From: SIG565 sp045646145
Lineage (GTDB): Bacteria; Bacillota; Clostridia; Oscillospirales; Acutalibacteraceae
Direction: 5' to 3'
NCBI GenBank assembly: GCA_045646145.1
Contig: JAZRKE010000082.1
Location: forward strand, 1-64,000
Length of the DNA stretch: 64,000 nucleotides
Part shown: piece after piece, positions 16,076 to 24,477 of the stretch
Position numbering within the stretch: the stretch's first letter is position 1
Layout of the letters: each line of letters opens with the position of its first letter
Position numbers and translations under genes: made by a program
The notes under the pieces: model-generated
What the model was told of the DNA's origin: nothing
The model's input: only the letters and a program-made list of their open reading frames with translations
Databases searched by the model: none

Positions 16076-18427
16076 ATGGATTATAACGAAAACAAACGTG
16101 ATAATTTAAATGATACCGCAACCTTCCAAAAGGTAGATGAAGGTAATATTGATTTAAACAGTTTTTCTGATATATCTGAAAAAACTCAGGTGCCAGATAA
16201 AAAATTGAATTTTTTTCAAAAAATCCTTTATAAACTTAAAAACTTCAGATTTAATAAAGCAACCTTTTTCAAGGCTACATTAACGGTATTTTTGGTGGGC
16301 GTAATTACGGTATGTATTATCGCAGGGGCCTTTATAATCTATGCATTTAATTTCGTTGATGCTTCGATGGATGAAAATCTCTATGATATCGCACTCAATT
16401 TCACCACTACTATTTATGTTGAGGACGATAAAACCGGAGAGTTTACCGAATATCAGCGTATGCACGGTGAACACAACAGAATTTGGGTGTCAGATGCCGA
16501 TGGAGAAATCCCTGAAAATCTTAAGGATGCCTTTGTGGCGATTGAAGACCAACGCTTTAAAACTCATAACGGTGTTGACTGGAAGCGTACTTTTTCGGCA
16601 TTTGCTAACCTTTTCTTCAATTTCTATTCTTCAAATCAAGGTGGCTCGACCATAACTCAGCAGCTTGTTAAAAACCTTACGGGTGATAACTCAACAAGTC
16701 CGAGTCGAAAGGTTCGAGAGATTATGAGGGCAAGGGAGCTTGAAATTAAGTATTCCAAGGAAGTTATTCTTGAATGCTATATTAACACTGTTGCCATGGC
16801 GGGAGGTATGTATGGATCTGAGGTTGCATCTAACTATTATTTTGATAAATCAACCAAAGATTTAACTCTTTCTGAGTGTGCGGCTCTTGCGGCAATTGTT
16901 AAGGCGCCCGAGCAGTATCGACCTGATAAACAGCCCGAAAAGAATAAACAACGCCGTCAAACAGTACTCAATAAGATGCTTGAACTCGGTTATATCACCG
17001 AAGAGGAGCATAAAGCTGCATATGATGAAGAACTTACTATTGTTGCAAAAAAGGAAAATCTTAATGAGGTAGAGATAAATTCTTATTTTGTAGATGCTCT
17101 CTATGAGGACGTTGTAAAGGGTCTTATCGAAGTTTACGGTTATGACGAAGAGCACGCAAAAGAAAATTTTTATAATGGTGGATATAAGATTTATGCCACT
17201 TTAGATCCCGATATTCAGTCAGCCATGGAAAGTGTATATCGCGATAAAGCCTATGCTCATAAGGGTAAGGATGGTCAACTACTTCAAGGTTCAATGGTAG
17301 TTCTTGATTATAATGGCCATGTTAAAGGGCTTGTGGGCGGTATAGGCGAAAAATCGGGAAATCTTGTGTTTAACAGAGCTACAAGCGCGTTTCGTCAGCC
17401 CGGTTCAACCATTAAGCCAATATCGGCTTATGCTCCTGCAATCGAGGCTAATATTATCACCTATTCAAGCATTGTAAGTGATACCGACTCTTATAAGTAT
17501 AAGAGTGGTGATGGCACTACTTGGAAGCCTAAGAATTGGTACGGTGGACATTTAGGTAAAATTACCGTTGAAAAGGCACTCGAAAAATCGGTTAACACAA
17601 TTCCAGTTATGCTTGTTGAAAAGCTTACTTTAAAGCATTCCTACGATTTCCTTACAAATAAATTAGGATTAAAATCGCTTAATGAAAATGACCTTTCAAG
17701 CTATGCTTCTCTAGGTATGGGCGGTACCAATACAGGTGTTACAACTCTGCAGGAAGCAGCAGCATTTGCGACATTTGGAAATGGCGGTATCTATTATGAA
17801 CCCACTACCTATTATAAGGTTACAAATCAGCGCGACGAGGTAATATTAGAGCGTAATCCGGACCCGCAGGTTGCTATAAGTGAAGATACAGCAACCGTTA
17901 TGAACCATCTCCTACAGAATGTTGTATACGGTAAAGAGGGCACAGGCGCTGCGGCAGCTGCTTATGTGCCGCATATGAAACTTTTTGCTAAAACAGGTAC
18001 TTCTAATGATTCAATGAATTGTTGGTTTACAGGCGGTTCCCCGTATTACGTTGCTTCCTCTTGGTGCGGATATGATACACTTCAAACCGTTAGCCAGAGT
18101 TCAACTGCTAGACAAATGTGGGGTAAGGTTATGTCTAAGATTCACTCAAAACTCAAGGCCAAAACCTTTACTGACAGTCAGTACAGTGAAAGTCATTATT
18201 ATTGCACTGAAACGGGGCTCTTGGCAACTGAAGGCTGCACAAGCCGTAAGTTAGGGTGGTACAGAAAGAGCAATATCCCTTCTCTTTGTACTACCCATAC
18301 AGGAGAAAAGGCTACGGGCGAGTACGTAAAACCTGAACCAACCCAACCCGATACTGATAATTTAACCGAACAACCTAACACAAATTCTGCAACAGAGCAA
18401 CCTACTGAAACTACTACCGAAAACTAA
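16076..18427 (+). CDS. Class A penicillin-binding protein (transglycosylase/transpeptidase)
   Basis: 783 residues. Short cytoplasmic N-terminus, one membrane anchor around residues 60-90, then a GT51 transglycosylase (AIEDQRFKTHNGVDW with the catalytic Glu, GGSTITQQLVKN) and a transpeptidase with all three active-site motifs: SxxK in PGSTIKPIS, SxN in SVNT, KTG in AKTGTSND. A Thr/Pro/Glu-rich tail of about 30 residues ends the protein. It polymerises and crosslinks peptidoglycan outside the membrane. ATG 16076 follows CGGAGG; an upstream in-frame start at 16022 overlaps the -10 element. PBP1a-like; the subgroup is not resolved. Confidence 0.94.
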   Translation: MDYNENKRDNLNDTATFQKVDEGNIDLNSFSDISEKTQVPDKKLNFFQKILYKLKNFRFNKATFFKATLTVFLVGVITVCIIAGAFIIYAFNFVDASMDENLYDIALNFTTTIYVEDDKTGEFTEYQRMHGEHNRIWVSDADGEIPENLKDAFVAIEDQRFKTHNGVDWKRTFSAFANLFFNFYSSNQGGSTITQQLVKNLTGDNSTSPSRKVREIMRARELEIKYSKEVILECYINTVAMAGGMYGSEVASNYYFDKSTKDLTLSECAALAAIVKAPEQYRPDKQPEKNKQRRQTVLNKMLELGYITEEEHKAAYDEELTIVAKKENLNEVEINSYFVDALYEDVVKGLIEVYGYDEEHAKENFYNGGYKIYATLDPDIQSAMESVYRDKAYAHKGKDGQLLQGSMVVLDYNGHVKGLVGGIGEKSGNLVFNRATSAFRQPGSTIKPISAYAPAIEANIITYSSIVSDTDSYKYKSGDGTTWKPKNWYGGHLGKITVEKALEKSVNTIPVMLVEKLTLKHSYDFLTNKLGLKSLNENDLSSYASLGMGGTNTGVTTLQEAAAFATFGNGGIYYEPTTYYKVTNQRDEVILERNPDPQVAISEDTATVMNHLLQNVVYGKEGTGAAAAAYVPHMKLFAKTGTSNDSMNCWFTGGSPYYVASSWCGYDTLQTVSQSSTARQMWGKVMSKIHSKLKAKTFTDSQYSESHYYCTETGLLATEGCTSRKLGWYRKSNIPSLCTTHTGEKATGEYVKPEPTQPDTDNLTEQPNTNSATEQPTETTTEN

Positions 18428-18439
18428 AACGAAAACCAC

Positions 18440-18824
18440 ACGCTAAGTGAACTTGTCAAGTAAAAGTAGACAGTAAAAACCACCAATTACTCAAACCCTT
18501 GTTCGATTCTATATTGAACAGGGGTTTTGTAATTGAGTTTGTATGACAATCTTTCATTATTGAAATAATGAATATACTTTTCAATAAACGAGGGTATAAC
18601 CTCGACGGATTTTAAATTGAAATCTATTCTCATTTCTTCTTTTATCCAACCATTTAAGGATTCAATAATTGGATTATCTCTTGGAGTTCCTGCTCTTGAC
18701 ATAGAGTGCTTAATATTAGTATAATCTTTGTGGGCTTGGTAAAAGCCTGCTGATGAGTAGACACTACCTTGGTCGGTATGAAGGGTGACTGGGTAGGTCT
18801 GCTCTTTCTTTTTGTGCAACAAAT
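18440..18824 (-). mobile_element. IS3-family insertion sequence remnant
   Basis: Contains the 3' third of an IS3-type transposase (18487-18822). Downstream of its stop, around 18450-18475, lies a tract resembling an element end (TGTCAAGTAAAAGTAGACAG on plus, 18455-18474). The other end and the first transposase frame are absent. The fragment is broken at about 18823, where an IS200-type end begins. Confidence 0.6.
18487..18822 (-). pseudogene. IS3-family transposase OrfB, C-terminal fragment
   Basis: 111 residues of an rve integrase core: HTDQGSVYSS carries the second catalytic Asp, NPIIESLNGWIKEEM the catalytic Glu, and YFNNERLSYKLNYKTPVQY is the classic IS3/IS150 C-terminus. The first catalytic Asp and the N-terminal two thirds are missing, so it cannot transpose. 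The reading frame stops being transposase-like exactly where an IS200-type palindrome starts, so a second insertion or deletion probably truncated it. Confidence 0.88.
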
Positions 18825-18845
18825 ACTACCGGCAATGCCGGTAGT
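18825..18845. repeat. Perfect palindrome, probable IS200/IS605 left-end hairpin
   Basis: ACTACCGGCA / TGCCGGTAGT with a one-base centre. IS200/IS605 elements carry a subterminal hairpin at the left end that the TnpA dimer recognises; position relative to the tnpA remnant fits. Confidence 0.6.
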
Positions 18846-18876
18846 TCTAAAAAGCTTTAGCTATGAGTAGAAAAAG

Positions 18877-18938
18877 AATCCTCCTTCGTCCAAAATAGAA
18901 GTGAGTTTGCCAACCACAACAAAAAGACGAAGGAGGAA
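18877..18938 (+). promoter_or_regulatory. Inverted repeat covering the tnpA ribosome binding site
   Basis: TCCTCCTTCGTC near 18879-18890 is complementary to GACGAAGGAGGA at 18926-18937; the latter contains the AAGGAGGA site for the ATG at 18945. IS200 is known to hide its tnpA ribosome binding site in such a stem. Here the gene it controls is dead. Confidence 0.6.
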
Positions 18939-18944
18939 TCAAGT

Positions 18945-19071
18945 ATGAAACTTGACACAGAATACATATGCTGGTATCCATACCGCCTAAGTATAGTGTA
19001 TCACAAATAATGGGATATATCAAAGGGGATACTATGTAGATACAGTAAGAAGAAATAAGAAAGCAATTAGT
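18945..19071 (+). pseudogene. IS200/IS605 TnpA remnant with internal deletions
   Basis: Three pieces of a Y1 transposase remain. The ATG at 18945 gives MKLDT, the usual start of one IS200 group. In another frame, 18965-19027 encodes HMLVSIPPKYSVSQIMGYIK, the conserved HUH-region core, but the first His of the HUH motif is lost at the junction. From 19027 a third frame encodes GYYVDTVRRNKKAI, a conserved C-terminal block. The catalytic Tyr helix is gone. Two deletions therefore reduced a gene of about 150 codons to roughly 42. Confidence 0.8.
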
Positions 19072-19152
19072 GTTAAAGCAACATTATTATCGTTTAATAT
19101 AGAAATTCCAAGAAATTAATATCAAAAAATTCCAAAATCTTCAACAAAACAC

Positions 19153-19181
19153 TTGATTTATTCGAAATTCTATGGTAATAT
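19153..19181 (+). promoter_or_regulatory. Sigma-A-type promoter for spo0A
   Basis: TTGATT at 19153-19158, 17-base spacer, TAATAT at 19176-19181, about 30 bases before the spo0A start. No clear Spo0A box or sigma-H site was seen nearby. Confidence 0.6.
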
Positions 19182-19211
19182 ATGGATAAATAAATCGAAG
19201 GAGCTGATTTT

Positions 19212-19979
19212 ATGGAAAAGAAAACAAAAGTTTTGGTGGCAGATAAGTCAACCGAACTCGGAAGCGCACTTAATAAGGTTTTAACAGGAAGAGGTATGAA
19301 CGTAACTTTATGCGATAAAGATGGCTTTAAGGTACTTGACAATATTTCAAAGATTCATCCGGATATTGTAATTGCCGATGTATTTATGCCAAATTTGGAT
19401 ATAATCGGGGTTCTTGATAATATAAATAATTCTGATATGCGCCAAAAACCATTTGTTGCTGCTATGTCTAGTTTTGATAATCCAAAGTTAGAAAAGGAAA
19501 CTCTTGAAGCGGGAGCGGATTTTTATTTTATAAAACCGTTTGATATTAATTCATTTGCCGATAGAATTGCTTATTTTGCTAAAGATACAGGTTCAAATGG
19601 TGATACTGCTGAGAGTGTGAGCAAGTACGATTTAGAACTTATGGTTACTGAGATTATGCATCAAATCGGAGTACCTGCACATATTAAGGGTTATCACTAC
19701 TTAAGGCAGGCTATAATTTTGTCTGTTACCAATACAGAGGTCGTTAATTCTGTTACTAAAATTCTTTACCCCACGGTTGCTAAAATCCATAATACAACTT
19801 CTTCAAGGGTTGAAAGAGCAATCCGCCACGCTATTGAGGTTGCTTGGGACAGAGGAGATATAGATGTTTTGAATTCTTATTTTGGTTATACCATCCAAAA
19901 TGACCGTGGCAAACCGACAAATAGTGAATTTATTGCAATGATTGCCGATAAATTGAGATTGAGACTGAAAATTAATTAA
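19212..19979 (+). CDS. spo0A: Sporulation master regulator Spo0A
   Basis: 255 residues. The N-terminal receiver domain has the acidic pocket (VLVADKSTE), the phosphoacceptor Asp in IVIADVFMPN (about residue 56) and the conserved Lys in FIKPFD. The C-terminal domain (about 140-255) is the Spo0A-specific DNA-binding fold: GVPAHIKGYHYLRQAI, YPTVAKIHNTTSSRVERAIR, the recognition helix region, and GKPTNSEFIA. Phosphorylated Spo0A starts sporulation and binds 0A boxes such as those expected before spoIIGA at 61.3 kb. Usually spoIVB lies next to spo0A; here the neighbour is transposon debris. ATG follows GAAGGAGCTG. Confidence 0.97.
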   Translation: MEKKTKVLVADKSTELGSALNKVLTGRGMNVTLCDKDGFKVLDNISKIHPDIVIADVFMPNLDIIGVLDNINNSDMRQKPFVAAMSSFDNPKLEKETLEAGADFYFIKPFDINSFADRIAYFAKDTGSNGDTAESVSKYDLELMVTEIMHQIGVPAHIKGYHYLRQAIILSVTNTEVVNSVTKILYPTVAKIHNTTSSRVERAIRHAIEVAWDRGDIDVLNSYFGYTIQNDRGKPTNSEFIAMIADKLRLRLKIN

Positions 19980-19983
19980 ATTC

Positions 19984-20017
19984 AAAATCCTTAACAGAGT
20001 TCTGTTAAGGATTTTTT
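19984..20017 (+). terminator. Terminator after spo0A
   Basis: AAATCCTTAACAGA / TCTGTTAAGGATTT hairpin followed by TTT. Confidence 0.88.
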
Positions 20018-20052
20018 GTATAAAAAGGATATATTTCCTAAAAATATTCTGG

Positions 20053-21552
20053 GTGAGAATATTGGAGAACGTCAATCTGTTAAAAGGGCAGAAATTATCG
20101 ATTAAGTTAGATGAAAAAATTGAATATTTCAAAAATATGTATTTAAAGGATGCAACGTTTCGACTCAGAAGAATGCACATTGAGAGATACGCAAAATTTG
20201 ATTGTGCGGTGATTTTTTTTGACGGAATGATTGATACTGAGAAACTTAATAACGGTTTAATTCGCTCTTTACTGGTTTCTGAGGCGGTAAACACTCAAAA
20301 TAGTATAATCGAGTACATTGAAAAACAGATTCTATTTAATAATGAAGTATCGAAAACCGATGATATATATATGATGATTCAGGCTATTAATCTTGGGGAT
20401 ACCGTAATTTTACTGGATGGCACCCGTGAATCATTGGTTGTAAACACAAAAGGTTGGCGGACTAGAGGTATACAAGAGCCGGATGATGAGCGAATTCTAC
20501 AGGGACCGCGCGAAGGTTTTGATGAGGCTATTATGCTGAATGCCGCTATGCTTAGGCGTAAGCTTGCTACACCCGATTTGTGCCTAGAAAGGTTAACAGT
20601 TGGAGTGAAAACTCAAACTAATGTATTTGTTTGTTATCTTGAGTCTCTTGCAGATGAGAAATTAGTTAGAAAAGTAATTTCTGAAATAAAAAGCATTAAT
20701 ATTGACGGCATTTTAGATGCTAACTATATAAGCGAACTAATTAATAAAAACCGATTTTCTCTCTTTAAAACGGTTGGTACAACCGAACGCCCCGACATTG
20801 TTGCAGCTCGGCTTTTGGAAGGAAGGATTGCATTAATAGTTGATGGTACGCCTGTAGTCCTTACGCTTCCGTATCTCTTCGTGGAGAACTTTCAGTCAGA
20901 TGATGATTACTATCTGAATTTTATCTATGCAGGACTTGGCAGAGTTTTGAGATATGTGTGTTACCATCTGTCTGTGTTACTTCCTGCTGTTTATTTGGCG
21001 GTTACTATATTTCATCCAAACCTTTTACCGGCCTACTTCTATGCGTCAATTTCCTCTGCACGTTCAGGGGTGCCGTTTCCATCGTCAACCGAGTGTATTA
21101 TATTAATTTTTATCTTTGAAATCTTAAGAGAAACCGGAATAAGAATGCAGCAAAGTGTCGGACATGCACTTAGTATTGTAGGAGGTTTGGTAGTAGGTCA
21201 GGCGGCGGTCGATGCAAACCTAGTTAGTGCACCACTTTTAATTGTTGTGGCTTTTAGTGGAATTTCGGGATTGATTGTACCAAGGCTTAAGGCGGCGGTT
21301 ATATATTCAAAAATTTTTTTAGTAATACTGACTTCATTTCTAGGGGTATTTGGCCTATTTACAGGTATAACATTACTTCATGTTCATCTTTATTCGCTGG
21401 ATTCGTTTTCGGTTGATTATCTTGATACTATCAGTGTTTTTTCAAAAAACAGCCTTAAGGATACTATTGTTAGAGCTCCTTGGTGGAAAATGCTTAAAAG
21501 GCCAAGTGCTTTTACTAAGGATTTGATAAGACAAAGGAGAAACAATGATTAA
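20053..21552 (+). CDS. GerA-family spore germination receptor, A subunit
   Basis: 499 residues. The N-terminal half is the soluble GerA domain (DAFDIT-free but with AVIFFDGMIDTEKLNNGLIR and the QGPREGFDEAIMLNAAMLRR signature); the C-terminal half (about 300-460) has several membrane segments including YLAVTIFHPNLLPAYF and PFPSSTECIILIFIFEILRE. GerA/SpoVAF proteins sit in the spore inner membrane and sense germinants with B and C subunits, which follow here. GTG 20053 is the first start; TTG 20062 is an alternative and neither has a strong binding site. The stop overlaps the next gene by eight bases. A spoVAF role is less likely because spoVA genes are absent. Confidence 0.93.
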   Translation: MRILENVNLLKGQKLSIKLDEKIEYFKNMYLKDATFRLRRMHIERYAKFDCAVIFFDGMIDTEKLNNGLIRSLLVSEAVNTQNSIIEYIEKQILFNNEVSKTDDIYMMIQAINLGDTVILLDGTRESLVVNTKGWRTRGIQEPDDERILQGPREGFDEAIMLNAAMLRRKLATPDLCLERLTVGVKTQTNVFVCYLESLADEKLVRKVISEIKSINIDGILDANYISELINKNRFSLFKTVGTTERPDIVAARLLEGRIALIVDGTPVVLTLPYLFVENFQSDDDYYLNFIYAGLGRVLRYVCYHLSVLLPAVYLAVTIFHPNLLPAYFYASISSARSGVPFPSSTECIILIFIFEILRETGIRMQQSVGHALSIVGGLVVGQAAVDANLVSAPLLIVVAFSGISGLIVPRLKAAVIYSKIFLVILTSFLGVFGLFTGITLLHVHLYSLDSFSVDYLDTISVFSKNSLKDTIVRAPWWKMLKRPSAFTKDLIRQRRNND

Positions 21553-22120
21553 GAAAATTACCGTTTTGGCAGTGTTAATGGCAATTATATTATCAGGCTG
21601 TTCGTATAGTGATTATACCGAGCCAGAAAACCGAACTGTAGTTACGGCAATGTTAATTAAAAGGGAATTAGCGACCTATACTGTTGTTCTTGAAGCGGTT
21701 AATGTTGAAGATACGGAAAAGGAAGAAAAATATAAACCGGAGTATCTTACAGGTTGGGGAGAAAGTCTGAGCGCTGCTGTTGATAAAATTCAGTCTGAAG
21801 TATCAAGTGAACTATCATTATTCCATTGTCCACTGATTATCTGCGATGATATAACCTTTGAACGAAATCAAAATGAAATTTTTGACTATTTAATCCGTAA
21901 TCCACAAATCAGCCTTGCAGCTTATTTTGTGCTTGCGGATACATTCGATTATTTTATTGATAGTGAAAAAGAGATGTCAGCTTTTTTAGGATATGAAATA
22001 ACCGATATGATAGAGTTGAAAAATATTAATTCAGATATAATTAATATATTAAGAGGGAGGGAAAAACCACCCGAAATTATGGTGGATAAAAATAATAAAT
22101 ATATTTTCTCGGAGAATTAA
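21545..22120 (+). CDS. GerC-type germination lipoprotein, N-terminal domain only
   Basis: 191 residues against the usual 350-400. A signal peptide ends in the lipobox LSGC (Cys about 19), and the following part matches the Ger(x)C N-terminal domain: NRTVVTAMLIKR, a beta-rich region, LSAAVDKIQSEVSSELSLFH, LIICDD and a DYLIRNPQISLAAYFVLAD block. The larger C-terminal domain is absent. The gene ends cleanly one base before the next ATG, with no decayed remainder downstream, so the short form looks like the real product. It should be a lipoprotein partner of the A and B subunits. Confidence 0.85.
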   Translation: MIKKITVLAVLMAIILSGCSYSDYTEPENRTVVTAMLIKRELATYTVVLEAVNVEDTEKEEKYKPEYLTGWGESLSAAVDKIQSEVSSELSLFHCPLIICDDITFERNQNEIFDYLIRNPQISLAAYFVLADTFDYFIDSEKEMSAFLGYEITDMIELKNINSDIINILRGREKPPEIMVDKNNKYIFSEN

Positions 22121-22121
22121 T

Positions 22122-23126
22122 ATGTCAGAAAATAGATATTTAAAGCATAAAATTTTTTTATTATCAATTTTTGTATTGGGTAATACTGTTATTGTTTTTC
22201 CTAAGGAAATTGGAATTGAAACTGCAATTTATTCCTTGCTTTTATCGCTGATTCCCACGGTTTTAATCGCTTTTTTGTTTATTAAAATCGGAGAAAATCC
22301 CCTGAATTTTCACTTGATTTTCGAGTTGTTGGTTGCAGGATTTTGTATTTTAGTTTTTGTGTTAACTGCAAGAGACTATATTACTTTTGTAGACACGATT
22401 AGGCTACCTAAAACGCCAAGACTTGTAATTTCCACGGTGTTTGTTTTGCTTTCTTTTCTATTAGGAGTTGTTAAAAAAAAGGTCATTTATCTTTTTTCTT
22501 TGTTTTGCTTTTTTATCACAGCATTAATATTGGTAACGGTCTTTCTTTTTTCAGTTAACGATTTAAACTTCAGCGCACTTATAGTGGAAGAAATTAATCT
22601 TAAAACCCTTGTTAGACAAACCCTTACCTTTTTTATTCATAGTTTCGGTCAATTGATTGTGCCCGCTTTTTTCTTCAGAGAGTATGCGGTGAGTCAAGAT
22701 AAAAAGATTTATATTTGGGGGCTTTTTTGTGGTATGATATTGATGCTCATATATGTGCTTAATATTATGCTGGTCCTTGGTAGTTCTACTGCGAGTGCGG
22801 TGGAGTATCCGTATGCCACACTAACCGGTATTGTCTCTTTCGGGAGAAATTTCAGCCGCCTTGATGGTTTTACCTACTATGTATATTTTTACTCATCTCT
22901 AATTAAATGTGCAGTTACAGTAAATGTATTTTTGAGTTTTATAAAAAAACGTAAAAAAACAGCCGCCTTTTTCTTGGCAGCCGTTTTATTAGTGCTTTGT
23001 AATTTGAGATTTTTGGAAGAATTTCTTAAAAATGATTTTTTGAATTTAATAATTTTATTATTTGAACTTTTGATCCCAATAGCTTTATTTGTTGCCCAAA
23101 AAATCAAAGCTCACCATAAACGATAG
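22122..23126 (+). CDS. GerAB-like germination permease (B subunit)
   Basis: 334 residues, about ten hydrophobic segments, member of the APC-type GerAB/spore permease family: early LGNTVIVFPKEIG and FLFIKIGENPLN, then helices containing FSVNDLNFSALIVEE and SFGQLIVPAFFFREYA. It is believed to carry the germinant binding pocket of the receptor. Third gene of the A-C-B operon, starting one base after the lipoprotein gene. The 3' end overlaps the convergent peptidoglycan-binding gene by 23 bases. Confidence 0.88.
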   Translation: MSENRYLKHKIFLLSIFVLGNTVIVFPKEIGIETAIYSLLLSLIPTVLIAFLFIKIGENPLNFHLIFELLVAGFCILVFVLTARDYITFVDTIRLPKTPRLVISTVFVLLSFLLGVVKKKVIYLFSLFCFFITALILVTVFLFSVNDLNFSALIVEEINLKTLVRQTLTFFIHSFGQLIVPAFFFREYAVSQDKKIYIWGLFCGMILMLIYVLNIMLVLGSSTASAVEYPYATLTGIVSFGRNFSRLDGFTYYVYFYSSLIKCAVTVNVFLSFIKKRKKTAAFFLAAVLLVLCNLRFLEEFLKNDFLNLIILLFELLIPIALFVAQKIKAHHKR

Positions 23127-24468
23127 TATCATAAATTTGAGCAATTCTAAGCCATGTAATTGGGCCTACAGATCCACTTGGGGGAATGCCGTATTGAGAC
23201 TGAAAAGCCGATACGGCATCTTTAGTTTGTTGGTCGAATATTCCGTTAACTGTAACATTAGGGATATTTCCTAAAGTAGTGGAAATAAGTGATAAATAGT
23301 TTTGAAGGTCGGTAACATTTTCACCTATAGCACCGGGGGTTAAAAAATATCCCGGATATAATTTAGCTGAGCGCCCCTCATAGCCCTCAGGCTGCGACAT
23401 AAGGATTTCATTATAAACTGATGTAAATTTATTCCATGTTTCTCTGTCAACAACCCCTGTAGCGGGCAGACCATATTCTGTTTGAAAGACCGATACAGCA
23501 TTTTCTGTAGCGGCATCAAAAACAGATGTGAGCGGAATAATGTTTAAATTAGGGTTAAAATAAGCTATTACATTGAGATAATACTGTATTGTAGTAACAG
23601 GGTATCCGCTGGAGCCTAATTTGAGTTCCGACTCATATAGTGTGGTAACTTCTTCAATATTCAGGCCCTCACTCGCTAACTCACTTAACCTTTTAACTCC
23701 ATTATATATTTCTTTAATTTTATACCAAGTAGATTTGTCTACAGTTCCCGTTTCGTTTAGATTAAAAATATTCTGAAAAATTCGTACGGCATCTTGAGTT
23801 TGAGTGTCATAAATACCTAAAATAGTCTGAATTTCGGGTATTGCAGGGTAGTTACGTCGAATTCTGTTTAATTGTTGCTGAATTATTCTCACATCATTCC
23901 CGGCGGTGCCGATAATAAGAGGGGAGCCCGGATAAGACGGGGTAATTTGCTGTACGGGAGCATCCTCAACAATACCGATATCATAACCATAATAGTTTTG
24001 TAAAATCTGATACGGTGTAAGACCACTTTCGGCAAGTGTTACAGTGCCCCATTGTGAAAGCCCTGCGCACTGTGAAGTAGTACCGTTGCAAAACTGTGTG
24101 AATAATGGTTCAACAGCACCTTGCCTGACTACATAATCATTAAAAATCTCGTCGACTATAAGGCTTATATTTTCATAAATATCACGGTCCTTAACGAAAG
24201 CTTGGTCTAAAGCGGTGGTATTTGTAATATCGAAATTGTATCCACGTGATGGATACCATTCGGTATATATCCGGTTAAGCGCAAAGCTGATAATTGCATA
24301 AATGTTTGCTCTTAGCGACTCATCAGGCCATGTCGGATAAATTTCACTCGAAGCGACATTCTTTATATAATCAGTGAACGGAACAGTAATGTTTTCGGCA
24401 TTAGAATCGGGAGGACCTAAGTGGACTGTAATGGTTTCGGGAATTACAGGTGTTAATACTTCGGGCAT
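23104..24468 (-). CDS. SpoIID-like protein with three peptidoglycan-binding repeats
   Basis: 454 residues. Residues about 20-165 resemble a SpoIID/LytB domain: FTDYIKNVASSEIYPTWPDE, then the CAGLSQWGTVTLAESGLTPY element and ILQNYYGYDI. Three PG_binding_1 repeats follow at about 190-255, 275-345 and 375-445, each with a DxxTxxAVxxFQ core and a GxVxxxTW ending. There is no N-terminal signal peptide. SpoIID is a lytic transglycosylase needed for engulfment; whether this divergent copy cuts glycan is unknown. It follows a 159-residue gene nine bases away and faces the gerA-like operon, which suggests a spore-envelope role. Confidence 0.75.
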   Translation of the reverse strand: MPEVLTPVIPETITVHLGPPDSNAENITVPFTDYIKNVASSEIYPTWPDESLRANIYAIISFALNRIYTEWYPSRGYNFDITNTTALDQAFVKDRDIYENISLIVDEIFNDYVVRQGAVEPLFTQFCNGTTSQCAGLSQWGTVTLAESGLTPYQILQNYYGYDIGIVEDAPVQQITPSYPGSPLIIGTAGNDVRIIQQQLNRIRRNYPAIPEIQTILGIYDTQTQDAVRIFQNIFNLNETGTVDKSTWYKIKEIYNGVKRLSELASEGLNIEEVTTLYESELKLGSSGYPVTTIQYYLNVIAYFNPNLNIIPLTSVFDAATENAVSVFQTEYGLPATGVVDRETWNKFTSVYNEILMSQPEGYEGRSAKLYPGYFLTPGAIGENVTDLQNYLSLISTTLGNIPNVTVNGIFDQQTKDAVSAFQSQYGIPPSGSVGPITWLRIAQIYDTIVYGEL

Positions 24469-24477
24469 TTTATCACC

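Noticed and set aside
16862..17155. Minus-strand frame of 97 codons within the PBP gene
   Set aside because: Shadow of a strongly conserved gene, no binding site and no recognisable family; the same holds for the other antisense frames.
20017..20045. Sigma-G promoter before the gerA-like operon
   Set aside because: GTATA at 20018-20022 fits a -35, but no CATnnTA-type -10 lies at the right distance, and part of it overlaps the spo0A terminator tail.
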